A stretch of 64,000 nucleotides of DNA from Pinus tabuliformis (taxonomy: Eukaryota > Streptophyta > Pinopsida > Pinales > Pinaceae), in assembly GCA_031772625.1 (NCBI GenBank), contig CM062810.1, positions 454,279,731 to 454,343,730 on the forward strand. The letters are read 5' to 3'. A program made the translations under genes and the position numbers. Shown here in pieces: positions 43,118 through 54,412 of the stretch (within the stretch, counting starts at the first letter, position 1; every line of letters begins with the position of its first letter). Below the pieces are notes generated by a model. The model had not been told where the DNA came from, did no database searches, and was given only the letters and a program-made list of their open reading frames with translations.

Positions 43118-43990
43118 ATGAAGATTGTCTCCTAGAAATGTAGAGGTATGGAGAGAAAAATCAAATAAGAAGCCATCAGAAGTTTAATCAAGACAGAAGC
43201 TCCAAACATACTTCTCATCCAAGAGACCAAACTAGAGGACTCTACCTTCCTTCAGGTAAGTAAGAAACTCTAGAATAAATGTAAGGTGAAATGAATCTCA
43301 ACCCGAGGGGCTTCCATGGGGGTGGGCACCCTTTGGAACGCTAACAAATTCTCAGTCATTTCTAAGACCCTCAACTCTCACTGGTTGTTCTTAAAATTGT
43401 AGCATGTAGATACAAATAAGATTTTTAGTCTCTTCAACGTGTATGTTCTTGTGAACGCTGGGAAAAAAGGCCTGTCGGGACTCCTTAAGAAATCATGCAG
43501 ATCTAGCTAACCTCGAGAATATCATCATTGCCGGAGATCTAAACCTCACTCTCCTATTAGCAAACAAGAGAGGAGGTAACATTGTTTGTGATCTGGCTAG
43601 GGAATGGGAAGAGGACCTTATGCAGGAACGAGACCTACTAGACATCAAGCCAATCTCTAGCAAGTGTACTTGGAATAATAAAAGAATTGGTCCTGGCCAC
43701 ATAACTGCCAGGTTAGACAGATTCTTTCTTCAAAGCTCTTTTCTTATTCTTGGTTTAGAGGCTAAAGTTCATATTCTCCCTTGCAACACTTCTGACCATA
43801 AACCCATCAAGCTGGAACTCATGTTTCAGCTTGAGCTTGGACCTATTCCCTTAATATTTATCCCACTTCTGGCTAAGAAATCGGACTTCATGCAATTAGT
43901 CAAGGGAATTTGGTTGCAGCCGGTCAAAGGCTCCCCATTTTTCGTCTAGGAAGAGAAGCTGAGAAGAGTGAAAAGGGCTATGAAAGCCTG
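43118..43990 (+). pseudogene. LINE ORF2, endonuclease domain
   Basis: It starts at ATG 43118 with MKIVS then CRGM, a decayed form of the usual start of plant L1 ORF2. LLIQETKLED, IIAGDLNLT (near 43530) and LDRFFLQSS and SDHKPIKLE (near 43710-43815) are apurinic-endonuclease-type motifs with the catalytic Asp/Asn and terminal SDH. Stops and at least one frameshift are present. The domain nicks target DNA to prime reverse transcription. Confidence 0.85.
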
Positions 43991-44087
43991 GGCCAAATCT
44001 CTTCCCAATCTAACCAACGAAAGAAAAAATATTCATCGCGCTCTGGAAATTCATCATCTTCAAGTTTAAACAAATGACACAGAAAAA

Positions 44088-45680
44088 GTGATCCTAGATA
44101 AAGAAGCCTTGTTTCAGCAAAACTATCACAAGGGTTGTCAAGTTGAGGAAGAATATTGGAGACTTAAGTCTCGTAGTCTTTGGCTTGAAGCACGGGACAT
44201 GAACTCTTCCTTCTTCAACAAACAATCTCAGGTTGGGAAATGTACCAATTCCATTTCCAAAATCAAAGATGGCTCTATCATTCACAAGGATAATGCAAAC
44301 ATCAAAAAAGAAGCCTCCCTTCAATTTAAAAGCCTGTATAGTGAAGACATAAATTTGGATCAAAATTTAGATATGATGGACATGGTCCCCTCATTGATTT
44401 CTGCTGAAATGAATCACCTCCTTGAAGCTAAATTCACCAAGAATGAATTCAAGGAGGCCCTATCTGCCATGGACCTAGACAAAGCCCCTAGGCCGGATGG
44501 ATTCTCAGCAAGATTACTCCAAATTTTATGGTCTATTGTGGAAAAAGATCTCTACAAAATGGTTCTAAAATCCCAAGTTTGACAGAAAATCGAAGGTAGC
44601 ACGAACTCTGCTTTTCTTGCTCTCATTCCCAAGAGAAGGGAGCCAACTCCTTTAATAGGTTTCGCCCAATTTCGCTCTATGATATTGGATACAAATTGAT
44701 CACCAAATTCATTGCTAATAGATTGAAGCCCATCCTCTCCAAAATCATTCTGGAAAGCCAAGGAGGCTTCATTCAAGGTAGACAGATTGTGGACAATTTC
44801 ATTCTGGTCCAAGAGGCAATCCACTCAAGCCTGAGTCGAAATGAAAATGGTATGGTTGTCAAAATTGATTTAGAAAATGCTTTTGATAGAGTTAAGCATA
44901 GCTTTCTACTGAAAGTCTTACCTAAGTTTGGATTTGGGGAGAAATTTATATATTGGATTCAGGCTTGCACTTCAGAGCCTTGGATTTCCCCATTAGTAAA
45001 TGGCAGAGCTACTGATTTTTTAAAATCCATGAGAGGGCTTAGGCAGGGGTGCCCTCTCTCACCTCTTCTATTTGTTCTTCAAGCCTCTGTCCTCAGTTTC
45101 TACCTAGATAAAAAAGGGCAGATTAGGATATCGCTGGGCTTTGTATTGCAAGAGGTGTTAAAAACATAAATCATGCCCTCTTTGTGGATGACACCTTGTT
45201 ATTGGGAGCAACTTCTATGCCTCTGGCCTCTAGATTTAAAATAGCTTTGGACGAGTTTTGCATGGTTTCAGGAAGTATTCTAAACAATGGCAAATTCCAT
45301 ATCTATTGCTGGAACACCGCTTCCAGCTTGCTCAACTCCATTTCCAGAACCTTTGGTTCCACCGAATCCTCAAATTGGACATCCTTCAAGTACTTGGGCC
45401 TCCTGGTTTTCCTCAAAAGAGCCTACAGCAGAGATTGGCTCCCACAATTCGAGAAATTCCAGAACAAGTTGCTTGCCTGGGGTTTTTCCTAGCTTAACAT
45501 TGCTGATAAGTATGTCCTCATTAAATCTGTTCTTACCAGTCTTCCCTTATTTTAGTTTTATGTCCTTCTTTCTCCCACTGGTATTCTTAGAAAAATGGAG
45601 GAGATCATTAGGAAATATTTTTGGAAGGGGGGCAAGCGGAATGAGAAAAAGATTCTACTAGTCAGCTAGGAATCCATCTC
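44088..45680 (+). pseudogene. LINE ORF2, reverse transcriptase
   Basis: DKAPRPDGFSARLLQ, then FRPISLYDIGYKLITK (from 44657), SQGGFIQGRQIVDNF, VVKIDLENAFDRV, GLRQGCPLSPLLF and the catalytic LFVDDTLLLG (near 45178-45207) are all present. They are distributed over three frames owing to small indels. This is a non-LTR RT typical of plant L1. Confidence 0.9.
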
Positions 45681-46660
45681 CAAACCATTGTTGGAAGGAG
45701 GCTTGAATTTCAAAAATCTTGGATACCATAATATTGCAATGGGAGCTAAATTAATTTGGATAATTATTGCACCTAACCATGGTTGGGCACAATTAGCTCT
45801 TTGGAAAAAATATTTCAAAGGTCAGTGTTCTCGTTGCCTAGATCACCCTATGACACTTCCAAATACGCCCTTTCTAAAGCTTTGCAACAAATCCCGCCCT
45901 CTCATAAACACTCATTCCTTCTGGGTTCCCGGGAATGGAAAAAGGATCTATCTTTGGATAGAAAAAATATTGAACAATGAGCCACTGGGAGATTGTCATT
46001 CACTTCAAGCACTGCACAGATGGATGAATGAGGCTGGAATGCGTACTCTGTGGGATATTTCAGTTTGGTAGAATTCACGTTGGGCTGTTTAGAATCTTGA
46101 AATGCCCCCTAATTTATCTATGGAGCACGAGATCCTGCTTTCCAAGCTCCATGGATTGGCTCCACCGCTGGATAAAAAACGAGACTCAAGAGGATGGGGT
46201 ACATAGGCTGGTGGATACATTGTTGCTCAACGTATGCCAAGCTATGTGAGCGCCTGCATATGGCCATGAACCTTGAGCAGTGGAAAGGGATATGGCATCA
46301 TCCCTTCTTGCATAACATCGACTTCTTCAACTGGCTACTATGTCACTCCAAAATCTTGACAGATGATAATCTTCAGAAATGTTGTTTCCATGGTCCTTCA
46401 AGATGCAGCCTTTGCAAGGTTAACCAGGAAAGTGTAATTCACCTGATGCTTAAATTAATCTATACTTTGCAGATTTGGACAGATTTGTTGGGAACTTTGA
46501 GTTCTAGCTTCACGTTGCGTTCCTCCACTACCAAATTTTTTGCTAACTGGCTGCAAAGGTATCCTGGACCTCCTCCAAAAAAAAAAATCATCAGAGTTGC
46601 TTGGTCTGCTCTCCCTAAAATAATTTGTTGGCAGGTTTGGCTTGAGTGAAATAAAAGGAT
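45681..46660 (+). pseudogene. LINE ORF2, post-RT region with zf-RVT-type segment
   Basis: GGLNFKNLGYHNIAMGAKL and LWKKYFKGQ match the thumb/connection of plant L1 ORF2. HPFLHNIDFFNWLLCHSKILTDDNLQK and CSLCKVNQESVIHL (around 46290-46445) match the cysteine-containing zf-RVT region, with CSLC...H preserved. Frameshifts occur near 46071 and 46200. Confidence 0.8.
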
Positions 46661-46892
46661 CTTCAGAAACTACGAATAGGATGCCAAGCTTGTGGTAGTT
46701 AAGATTAAATGCCAGCTAAAAGAGTGTCTGAGAGATCATAAAGATGATTTAAATCTCAGCCAGCAAGATATAAATTGGGGCTCCTCTCTCGATCTTCAGT
46801 TCCATAAAATTGCCAATAGTATCTCCCTCCCCAAAGATTGGCAAATAAGAGTTTCAGCAAAAGAATTCCAAGATTGGAATACAAAACAGTAG

Positions 46893-47393
46893 AGATACTC
46901 TCTATTTTTTGATGGGGCTGCAAAGGCCAATCTTGGAAGAGCTGGTGCTGGAGGCGTCATATTGAGTCCAGATGGCATAAGGATACATAGTTTTGCCTAG
47001 GGTTTGGGCATTGCTTCTAGCATTCAAGCTGAGGCTTTGGCTCTTTTCCAAGGACTCAAGATTTTGAAAGTGTTGAACATCAGGGAGGCTAATGTAATTG
47101 GGGACTCTCAGGTTATTATCAACACTATGGTGTCACATTCTAAGCCAACGGATCTAAGGCTTACAAGGCTAATCTTTAGAATAACAGACCTTGGAGACTC
47201 TTTCCAGAATTTGAATTTCTACCATGTGTTGAGAGCTAATAATAAGGAGGCAGACATTGAAGCCAACAAATCATCCCTCCTTACAGCTAGAGCCTTACTC
47301 ATAGGTGGACAAGAAACATCGGATCTAATTCATAATTTAGCTAGCTGTCATGTTTTACTGCCTTTTGTTAAACCAGTTTGTATGTATCCATAA
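46893..47393 (+). pseudogene. LINE ORF2, RNase H domain
   Basis: SLFFDGAAKANLGRAGAGG contains the first Asp, IQAEALALFQGL the Glu and VIGDSQVIINTM the second Asp; RANNKEADIEANK carries the last conserved position. One stop at 46999-47001 interrupts the frame. RNase H at the ORF2 end is common in plant L1 lineages. Confidence 0.85.
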
Positions 47394-47537
47394 ACTTGGG
47401 AAAATACCTTAAATTGACCTCATAGTAGTAGCCAAAAAGAGATGTGAGCTAAGCATAAATGCCATGGCCTTGCATGGTTTTGTGGTACTTGTGGAATTAG
47501 ACTCATCTTTTGTAATTCGATTTTTGGAATTAAGGCC

Positions 47538-48210
47538 AAGTAACTAATATATCCACTTTCCTTGATCATACCTCTTGATATAGACACAATGGTTAGCTTC
47601 CAACCTCTGAAAACCATGTTCCAACATGAATGAATCAAATTTCATGTACCATTGTCAAGGTGCCTGTTTCAACCCATAGAGAGTCTTCTTCAACCTACAA
47701 TCAAGGCCTTCTTTGCCTTTCTCTATGAAGCCTTCTAGCTGCTCCATATAAATTTCTTCCTCCAATTCACCATGAAGAAAAGCATTTTTTACATCTAACT
47801 ATTCACATTCTAAGTCTAATGTAGCAACTAGACCAAGAATGACTCTAATGGATGACATTTTAATAGCAGGTGAGAAAATTTCAATGAAGTCAATACCTTC
47901 TTTTTGGGAAAAACCTTTCACCACTAGCCTTGCTTTATACCTCTTCTTTTCGTCACCTTCATGCTTAATCATGTAAACCCATTTGTTTTGTAGAGCCTTT
48001 CTACCTTTTGGGAGGTTTACCAACTCTCAAGTTTTATTTTCCAGCAAAGAGTTCATTTCTTCTTCTGTTGCTTTCTTCCATTCTTCACTGTGCTCAACTT
48101 TACAGGCTTCTTGAAAACAATTAGGCTCACCTTCATCAATCAACAAAATACATTTTGAAGGAGGATACCTTTGTGAAGGCTTATGAGGCCTTGAAGATCT
48201 GCAAACCAAT
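47538..48210 (-). pseudogene. E2 reverse transcriptase, N-terminal part
   Basis: On the minus strand: EEWKKATEEEMNSLLENKT, then [61 protein letters not shown] and LYGLKQAP, ending at KWIY just before the LINE junction. A stop replaces a residue before LDVK and another follows KQAP. The catalytic YVDD segment is missing because the LINE insertion removed it. Confidence 0.88.
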
Positions 48211-48296
48211 TGTGGTGTTGAATTATCAGGTTGAATCTCCTATAAAAGTTCTTGCAAGGTTCCTTCTTCTTGTTGTCCATCATTTTCCACTTCTTG

Positions 48297-49130
48297 TTAT
48301 TCATTCTCCTGAATTTCATTTTCATTTTCTTGTATTGGTGGTATGTTTTCCTGCTGCTCTTCAAACCTGTCAATAACCTTCTTGACCTCCAACTCACCTA
48401 CAGTCCTCTTGAGCATTTCTGACTCATTAAATATAACATCCCTGCTTCTAATAATTTTATGTTTGACTAGATCCCATAGACGATAACCAAAATCTTCATC
48501 CGCATATCCCAAAAAAATGCATTTCATAGATTTATCATCTAGCTTAGTTCTATCTTCTTCGGGAATATGTATGAATGCTTCACATCCAAATATTTTCAAG
48601 TGAGAATAATTCAAATTCTTACCAGTCCAAACTTCTTCAGGGATACCACCATCCAAGGATGTAGTTGGAGATCTATTTATGAGGTAGCAAGTGGTCCTGA
48701 CTACTTCAACCCAAAAATTCCTCTCCAAACCAGAATTGGACAACATACTTCGCACCTTTTCCATAATAGTGCAATTCATCCTTTCTGCAACACCATTCTG
48801 TTGAGGAGTACCAGGCACAGTCTTCTCATGCTTTATGCCAAACCTGTTACAATATTTCTTAAATGCATTTGAGCAATATTCTCCACTATTATCTATTCTC
48901 AAACACTTGAGAAATTTGTTAGTCTCTCTTTCAACAACAACATGAAATTTTTGAAATATTCCAAACACTTCACTTTTACTTTTCATAGGATATGCCCAAA
49001 CCTGCCTGGATGCATCATGTATAAATGTTACAAAATATGATGCTCCTCCTAATGATTTGATGTTAACAGGCTCAAAACATCTTAGTGTACCAATTCTAAC
49101 ACATTATTCTTTCTATCATGGTCACCTCTA
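48297..49130 (-). pseudogene. E2 integrase core
   Basis: FLKCLRIDNSGEYCSNAFKKYC holds one catalytic Asp, and TVPGTPQQNGVAERMNCTI the Glu. SPTTSLDGGIPEEVWTGKN, FGCEAFIHIPEEDRTKLDDKS and FLGYADEDFGYRLWD follow, the standard copia integrase C-terminal landmarks. About 229 codons are uninterrupted (48297-48986), so decay here is modest. Confidence 0.9.
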
Positions 49131-49720
49131 AGGAATGAAACCTTTCTTTGTCTACCATATATACAATTCTCACAAAGATCAAGATTGTAGGATTTCAAAC
49201 ATGGCAATAAATTTTTACCAACAAGGATTTTTAAGCCCTTCTCACTCATGTGACCCAAACGCTTATGCCATAAATCTACTGAATTTCATTCTTTTGTGAC
49301 AACAACCAAATCTGATTTTTCTATCAGTGTCTTCAATGTGTATAATGTTTCTATCTTGGGTCCTTTGGCCACGACCAATGCTCCTGTGCTAATTTTCCAA
49401 CCTTCTTTTCCAAAGCTTGTCGAATAGCCTTCACCATCCAGTCGTCCCATAGAGATTAAACTCATGCACATTTATGGTACATTCCTGACCTGTTTCAACA
49501 ATATATCTTGTCCATATTTCATCTTGATCTGGACATCTCCCACTCCAACAATACTGCAAAAATTATTATTCTCAAAATGCACTCTACCATAATCACAAGG
49601 ATTATATGAAACAAAACTGTCTTTGCATGGGGTTACATGGTGAGATGCCCCACAATAAAGGATCTAATCAAAGCTACTGCTAGATGTATATACACATGTA
49701 TCCTCTACTGAAACAGTAAA
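49131..49720 (-). pseudogene. E2 protease and integrase zinc-binding region
   Basis: On the minus strand the fragment includes MCMSLISMGRLDGEGYSTSFGKEGW (a Tork-type GAG-pre-integrase neighbour) and, toward 49200, the HHCC zinc-binding region with HKRLGHMSEKGL-like content. Frameshifts break it into short frames. I place the protease toward 49500-49720 by order, not by a clear active-site motif. Confidence 0.6.
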
Positions 49721-49827
49721 AAACAAATCATCATCTATGGCTACAGTAGTAGTCTCACCTTCATTTGTGCTCGATGTCTTATGATTTGTATTATATGGTC
49801 TCTGATCCTTTTGTCCGTTCTTCTAGA

Positions 49828-49882
49828 ATCGACATTCTTTCTTCATGTGATTGGGTTTGCCACAATGAAAGCAGATGATCCT
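49828..49882 (-). pseudogene. E2 gag CCHC zinc knuckle
   Basis: CFHCGKPNHMKKECRF on the minus strand is a canonical C-x2-C-x4-H-x4-C knuckle, directly upstream of a stop. It binds the element RNA in the nucleocapsid. Confidence 0.88.
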
Positions 49883-49883
49883 T

Positions 49884-50496
49884 CATCTCCCTCATTTTGA
49901 TTGGCCTCTTGATCTTGATCGCCCTTGTTGGCCTCGATCCATTCTCCTAGCACGATTAGCTAGAGCTAGAGCTTCTCCTCCCTGGTTTCTCGCAATTGAC
50001 TTGTGTCGTAGCTCCTCATTCATTAAACTGTTGCTGACATCATCAAACTTTAGGGTCCCTGTAGTTGTTGAAGTGCTTATAGCTACAATTAAATTTTCCG
50101 AGCTATCTGGCATAGAATACATTAGCAAAATAGCTCTAATTTCATCATCTCAAATGATTTTAGCACAGGCAAGCCGATTAGTAATAATATTAAATGCATT
50201 CAAGTGCTTAGCAACTGAGGCACCCTCGTTCGTTTTGAGATTATAAAGCTTCTTCATCAAGAACATTTTGTTTGAGGCCATGTTCTTCTCATATAGATCA
50301 TGGAGCTTCTTCCATAATCCTTCAACTGTTTTTCTCCAGACACATTGAAATACACATTCTTTGCTAGATATTGGCAGATTGTTGTAATCGTCTTTCTATC
50401 TAGCTTATTCCATTCTTCATTTGTCATCGACGAGGGTTTCTTTGTTGTGCCCTCAATTGGCAAATATTGATCCTTCAAAATTAGTATATCATCCAT
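49884..50496 (-). pseudogene. E2 gag
   Basis: It opens at ATG 50496 with MDDILILKDQYLPIEG and KPSSMTNEEWNKLDRKTI, then QYLAKNVYFNVSGEK: the UBN2-type gag of Tork/Tnt1-like copia. After a one-base shift near 50270 it continues as MLMYSMPDSSENLIVAIST and SLMNEELRHKS to 49892. The product would form the particle shell. Confidence 0.88.
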
Positions 50497-51113
50497 CTCT
50501 AATTTCCTAGGGCAAAATTAGCCCTGCTCAACTTCTCCATATTTGTAACTACTCTCTCCATTTTCAATATATTGATGCCCAAAAACAAAAACTCCACTTA
50601 AAAATAAAACTTTAATTATTACTCTTTAAAATTTAGTAATAATGACCTTCCTCCTTTTAAAATACCCTTTTCAAAATTCCTACTGCTTTTAAAATATACT
50701 TTCAAAATTCCAACATATAATTATATAAATATAAAAACATATATAATGTTTTAACCTTTTCACATTTCACACATATGTATGCCGGTTTGAAAAAAACTTG
50801 GCGTATATGTGCAAGCTTGATAAAAAATTACGAACTCCACGTAAAGCACTTACGCACTCCACATTTTAGGCTTCATGCATGTTTCACCATATGCCCATGA
50901 CCTTTTTATTTCTTGCAACAACCATCTTAATGTTTCTCAATTAGTTCCTCAGCTATGTCCTGAATAGATCCTTTTCGTGGACTCTCTTCTTTGCAGCGAT
51001 TTTCGATTTCGTGGACAGATCCTTCAACAACTCTAGAGGTAACAGTCAACGTTTTAATGAACGTTTCCAGAGTAAGGCAATGGCACTAAGCAGCTTGCAC
51101 AATGAATATTCAA
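50497..51113 (-). other. E2 leader
   Basis: AT-rich sequence between primer site and gag start, about 0.6 kb, with no coding domain. Confidence 0.7.
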
Positions 51114-51130
51114 ACCAAGATCTGATACCA
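51114..51130 (-). promoter_or_regulatory. E2 primer binding site
   Basis: On the minus strand TGGTATCAGATCTTGGT lies two bases from the 5' LTR, a one-base variant of the initiator Met primer site TGGTATCAGAGC. Confidence 0.88.
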
Positions 51131-51132
51131 AT

Positions 51133-51624
51133 TGTTAGTTCAAAGCATATATCACACATGACAGATTTTCACTCACAGACTTAGATGGCAATATCAAAGA
51201 ATAATTTGAGAGACACACAAATGGAGAAACAACGGAATAGATAAAATCATCACTGGAGAACATAAATCACTTTACATTACGTAAGAGGCCTGGACCTTGG
51301 CTTGCTTTCCTTGGCTAGAGAAATTACAAATTTATAGAGGCTGAAGAAGGATCTAGAATCTTGCGTGTGATTTAGATGGAGGTCTAAAAACGAGTGGCAG
51401 TGTAGAAAGATCTAGAATCCTGCATGTGATTTAGATGGAGATCAAAAAACTAGTGGCAGTGTAGAAAGATCTAGAATGTTGCATGTGATTTAGATGGAGA
51501 TCTAGAAACTAATGGTGGTGTAGAAGGATCTAGAATCCTACATGTGATATAGATGGAGATCTAGAAACTAATGGTGGTGTAGAAGGATCTACAATCCTCC
51601 ATGAATTTGGCTTCACAGTTAACA
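51133..51624 (-). repeat. E2 5' LTR, uninterrupted
   Basis: 492 bp between TGTTAG and TTAACA. The 59-bp unit is repeated at 51346, 51405, 51464 and 51523 with a partial at 51582, one unit more than in the 3' LTR. It serves as the reference for the E3 insertion site. Confidence 0.92.
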
Positions 51625-53696
51625 ATTCTGTTATCAAAAGATGGGATCAATAAAAGGGAAATAGGGGGCTTGGTAAAGGGGATATGATTCTTTCCAAACC
51701 CATGAACTAGGATGTAAGTAACATTGATTAAAACTCTATCTATTCTCAAGCTTTGAAAGATCCAAGACGTGCCTAATACTAGAGGTTGTTCGGCAGTAGA
51801 AGAATCTTCTGTTAAAATATTGTGTTTCCCTTAGTCATTACGAATTCTAAACCCTACAAGTATTTCCTTGACTCAATGGACATGAACCAGAGGAAAAAGA
51901 CAATGGGGAATACAAGCCAAATATATTCGCATAGCAAACTTAATGGTCTATTTTAAGTTTCCAAAAATATACACTAAGTGTATATTGTATTATAGGTTTA
52001 TGTAAGTATATGTTTTAAATCTCAAGAAATGTGTGCTCTCATTATTATGTCACTATATAGTAGTGACATATATGATCTATGAATTTTTATTTTGTTGCTT
52101 GTACAGAAAAAAATAAGATTTTCAATGGTGCAGCTTATGTTTTAATTCCTGTTGGAGCACCTGCCCAATGAAGTGGCAAGCTCTGATTTGGTGGTAGGTT
52201 TCCTTTTTGTATTTATATGCCAACTCTCTCAATCTCTGGCCATGGTAGTTTACATAGTTACCAAGTTCGTCCGTACTGGTGAAAAAAATATGTTAATTCG
52301 CGAGTTTGGTTCGGTACGGTGATTAATTCGAAAAATTCTAATTCGGTTCGGTGCTATATTTTTGTCAACAACAGTTCGTTGTCTCCAACATTCACTCTGC
52401 TTTGTCCCTTAACTTGAATCTGTCTCACGCCCCAACATGAACACTCGTGCCCCAACATGAACACATAATGTGCTTCGTTACACTAAACAATGGCCATAAG
52501 CAGGTCAAGGTATATGGTCAATAGAAATTTGATATATACAAATATACACGGTGGACTAAATACATAAAAAAAATTCACATTACTTGAATTTCAAATATTG
52601 TTTAAATACATTTTATAAATTCAGAATGTGGTGGGGTAGATATGTAAATTGAAAAGTATTAATTTGTTTTTTTTACTTATTTTATTAAAAAAATAAAACT
52701 TAAACTTATCTTAATAACTGAAGAATTTACTTTTCAACTGCCAAATAGGAATCACATTTGCATTTATTATCTATTCGAGAGGTTAATTTTTAATTCTAAT
52801 TTTGATTGGTTGATGCATTGGAACAACACAAGTTTGGAACCGCTCAGTTTTGGTGGAAATAAGTCATTGAACTTAATCTTTAATTGTTGAATAGGAATCA
52901 CCCTAGCAAGGTAAATTTTTAAACCCAACTTTACTTAGTTGATGCATTGGAAGAATACAAATTTGGACCTGCCCAACCTTGGTGGAGAATTAGCGAGTTT
53001 GTATTTCTTAAAAAAAAGACTATTTTTATAGAAAAAAATTAAAAAAACAGTAATTTCTATCTTAGCAAATTGGTAATTCTTATTGAAAAAAAATAAAAAA
53101 ATACTATAATTTTTATAGAAAAATAAAAAAATAAAAAAGTAATTTCTATATTAGAAAATTTTATAAAATGACAAATTGCAATTAAAAAAAAGATAATTCC
53201 TACTTTACAAAAATTATAAAATAGCAAATTGGTTGCAAATCAATAACTCTTATATAAAACATAAAAAATAATAACTTCTATTTTGAAACAAAATTAACTT
53301 ATACAACTTTCATCTTTTCATTAAAATTTTGAATATAATGATTGTTTATTTAAAAAAAAAAAAACTAATATATTTAAGTAATTATAAGATGTATAGTGTC
53401 AAATTTTTTCTGTATTAAATTTTATAGAGCCCAATTTTTTCCATTTTGGTAACTATGGTAGTTTAACCAGATTGCTTTTTTGCTGTGAAAGCTATTGAAA
53501 TTCTCTCAATATTTTGATAAAATCAGGTTGGGATTTTTGTAAATCCAGGTTACAAATGTCAAAATTCAAGATATTGGATGGGCCATAAGTTTTTGATAGT
53601 GATAAATCCATTTCCACCATAAAAAAACATGATTAAAACACTACCACTGCAAGATTTCTTGAATTTTTTTTGAGAAATCTAACCACTTTTGATAGT
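51625..53696. other. Host DNA, AT-rich
   Basis: No gene recognised. The first 60 bp complete the 115-bp repeat cut by E2. The stretch 53000-53420 is dominated by A/T-runs such as GAAAAAAATAAAAAAATA. Confidence 0.5.
52735..52990. repeat. Imperfect tandem duplication of about 150 bp
   Basis: TAGGAATCAC, TTGATGCATTGGAA, ACAA(G/A)TTTGGA and TTGGTGGA occur in the same order in 52745-52860 and 52900-52990. The second copy has a shorter spacer. Confidence 0.65.
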
Positions 53697-53855
53697 AAGA
53701 ACAATTCCTCTACAAATGGTTTAGCTCCTCCAGGCCCTCGGGGTTAGGCCTGTTAAGATTCGCCGACCAGTGGATCTGCCCAATATTTTCTCGCGGCCAC
53801 TGAGTGGCCGTGAACCAAAAAAAAAAAAAAGAGGAAAAAAGAACCATTCCTCTAC
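53697..53855 (+). mobile_element. tRNA-derived SINE with 17-bp TSD
   Basis: The body (about 53714-53838) begins AAATGGTTTAGCTCC, has AGATTCGCCGACC resembling a Pol III B box, a CGGCCAC-TGA-GTGGCCG hairpin (7-bp stem, near 53794-53810), and an A-rich tail. Flanks AAGAACAATTCCTCTAC (53697-53713) and AAGAACCATTCCTCTAC (53839-53855) differ at one base, the hallmark of LINE-mediated retroposition. I do not recognise the family. A and B boxes are weak matches, so the tRNA origin is likely but unproven. Confidence 0.8.
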
Positions 53856-53893
53856 CTTGGTAGCCTTTATTGCGCCTCCTCATAAACGTAAAC

Positions 53894-53965
53894 GTTATGG
53901 TTTATTTAGCAGGAACCGTACCATGAAATGTTATGGTGTATTTACCAGGAACCGTTCCATGAAAT
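53894..53965. repeat. 36-bp tandem duplication
   Basis: GTTATGGTTTATTTAGCAGG at 53894 recurs as GTTATGGTGTATTTACCAGG at 53930; each unit ends CCATGAAAT. Three substitutions separate the units. Confidence 0.85.
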
Positions 53966-54412
53966 GTTGCGTAGTTCAACTTCATTCTTGGAGTGGCCAT
54001 CAATTTTGTCGTATCGTGAATTTCATCCTTGCAGTGGCTGAGGGAGTGTGAACGACTTGGGATATCGTTGCAGAACTTGTTGAAGGCGCGAATATGTTTC
54101 CAATGGCATTCCAACCAAAGGTAAAGTAGGCAGTGGATGCAACACTGGTCATATTTGCTTTCCAAGCACGGTTAATGTGCGTAGTATAGCGATTCTCCCG
54201 TCAGTTCCGGCTCGGACAGAGATTTTAGATGTTGCACGATCTTTGAAGTTAAACCCATGACTTTTTCGCTCATTTGATCACGAAGACCACCTGTATTTGC
54301 AGATTGTTTAGCCATTCTGAATGCTTGTTACAGAAGCAAGTCCAAATTATTGAGCCATAGAGTAAACTGTAAACCCGTTAACCCAACCCCTGACTCCTTA
54401 TTTTCCTTCCAG

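Larger units (their letters stand above)
32880..47537 (+). mobile_element. E5: L1-type LINE inserted in E2 RT, split by E6
   Basis: ORF1 (DUF4283-type RNA-binding domain) and ORF2 (endonuclease, RT, RNase H) run on the plus strand, opposite to E2. E2 coding sequence stops at about 32879 and resumes at about 47538. No TSD or terminal poly(A) is apparent, and about 190 bp of E2 RT, including its YVDD motif, is missing at the junction. The LINE therefore came with a target deletion or its ends later eroded. E6 interrupts ORF1 at 33973/42699 with a perfect TSD. Its own length without E6 is about 5.9 kb. Confidence 0.82.
12562..51624 (-). mobile_element. E2: Ty1/copia (Tork-like) element, TSD ATTCT, split by nested elements
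   Basis: Left terminus TGTTA at 12562 and right terminus TTAACA at 51624, each bordered by ATTCT (12557-12561 and 51625-51629). Read on the minus strand, the order is 5' LTR (51624-51133), primer site, gag, CCHC knuckle, protease, integrase, RT, RNase H, polypurine tract and 3' LTR. The 3' LTR is split by E3 and the RT by the LINE E5. E2's own sequence totals about 5 kb, the usual copia size. Coding regions have stops and frameshifts, so it is dead. Confidence 0.93.

Noticed and set aside
53770..54051. 93-codon open frame across the SINE
   Set aside because: It starts inside the SINE, reads through its A-tail and the TSD, and runs into a 36-bp tandem repeat, so it is fortuitous.
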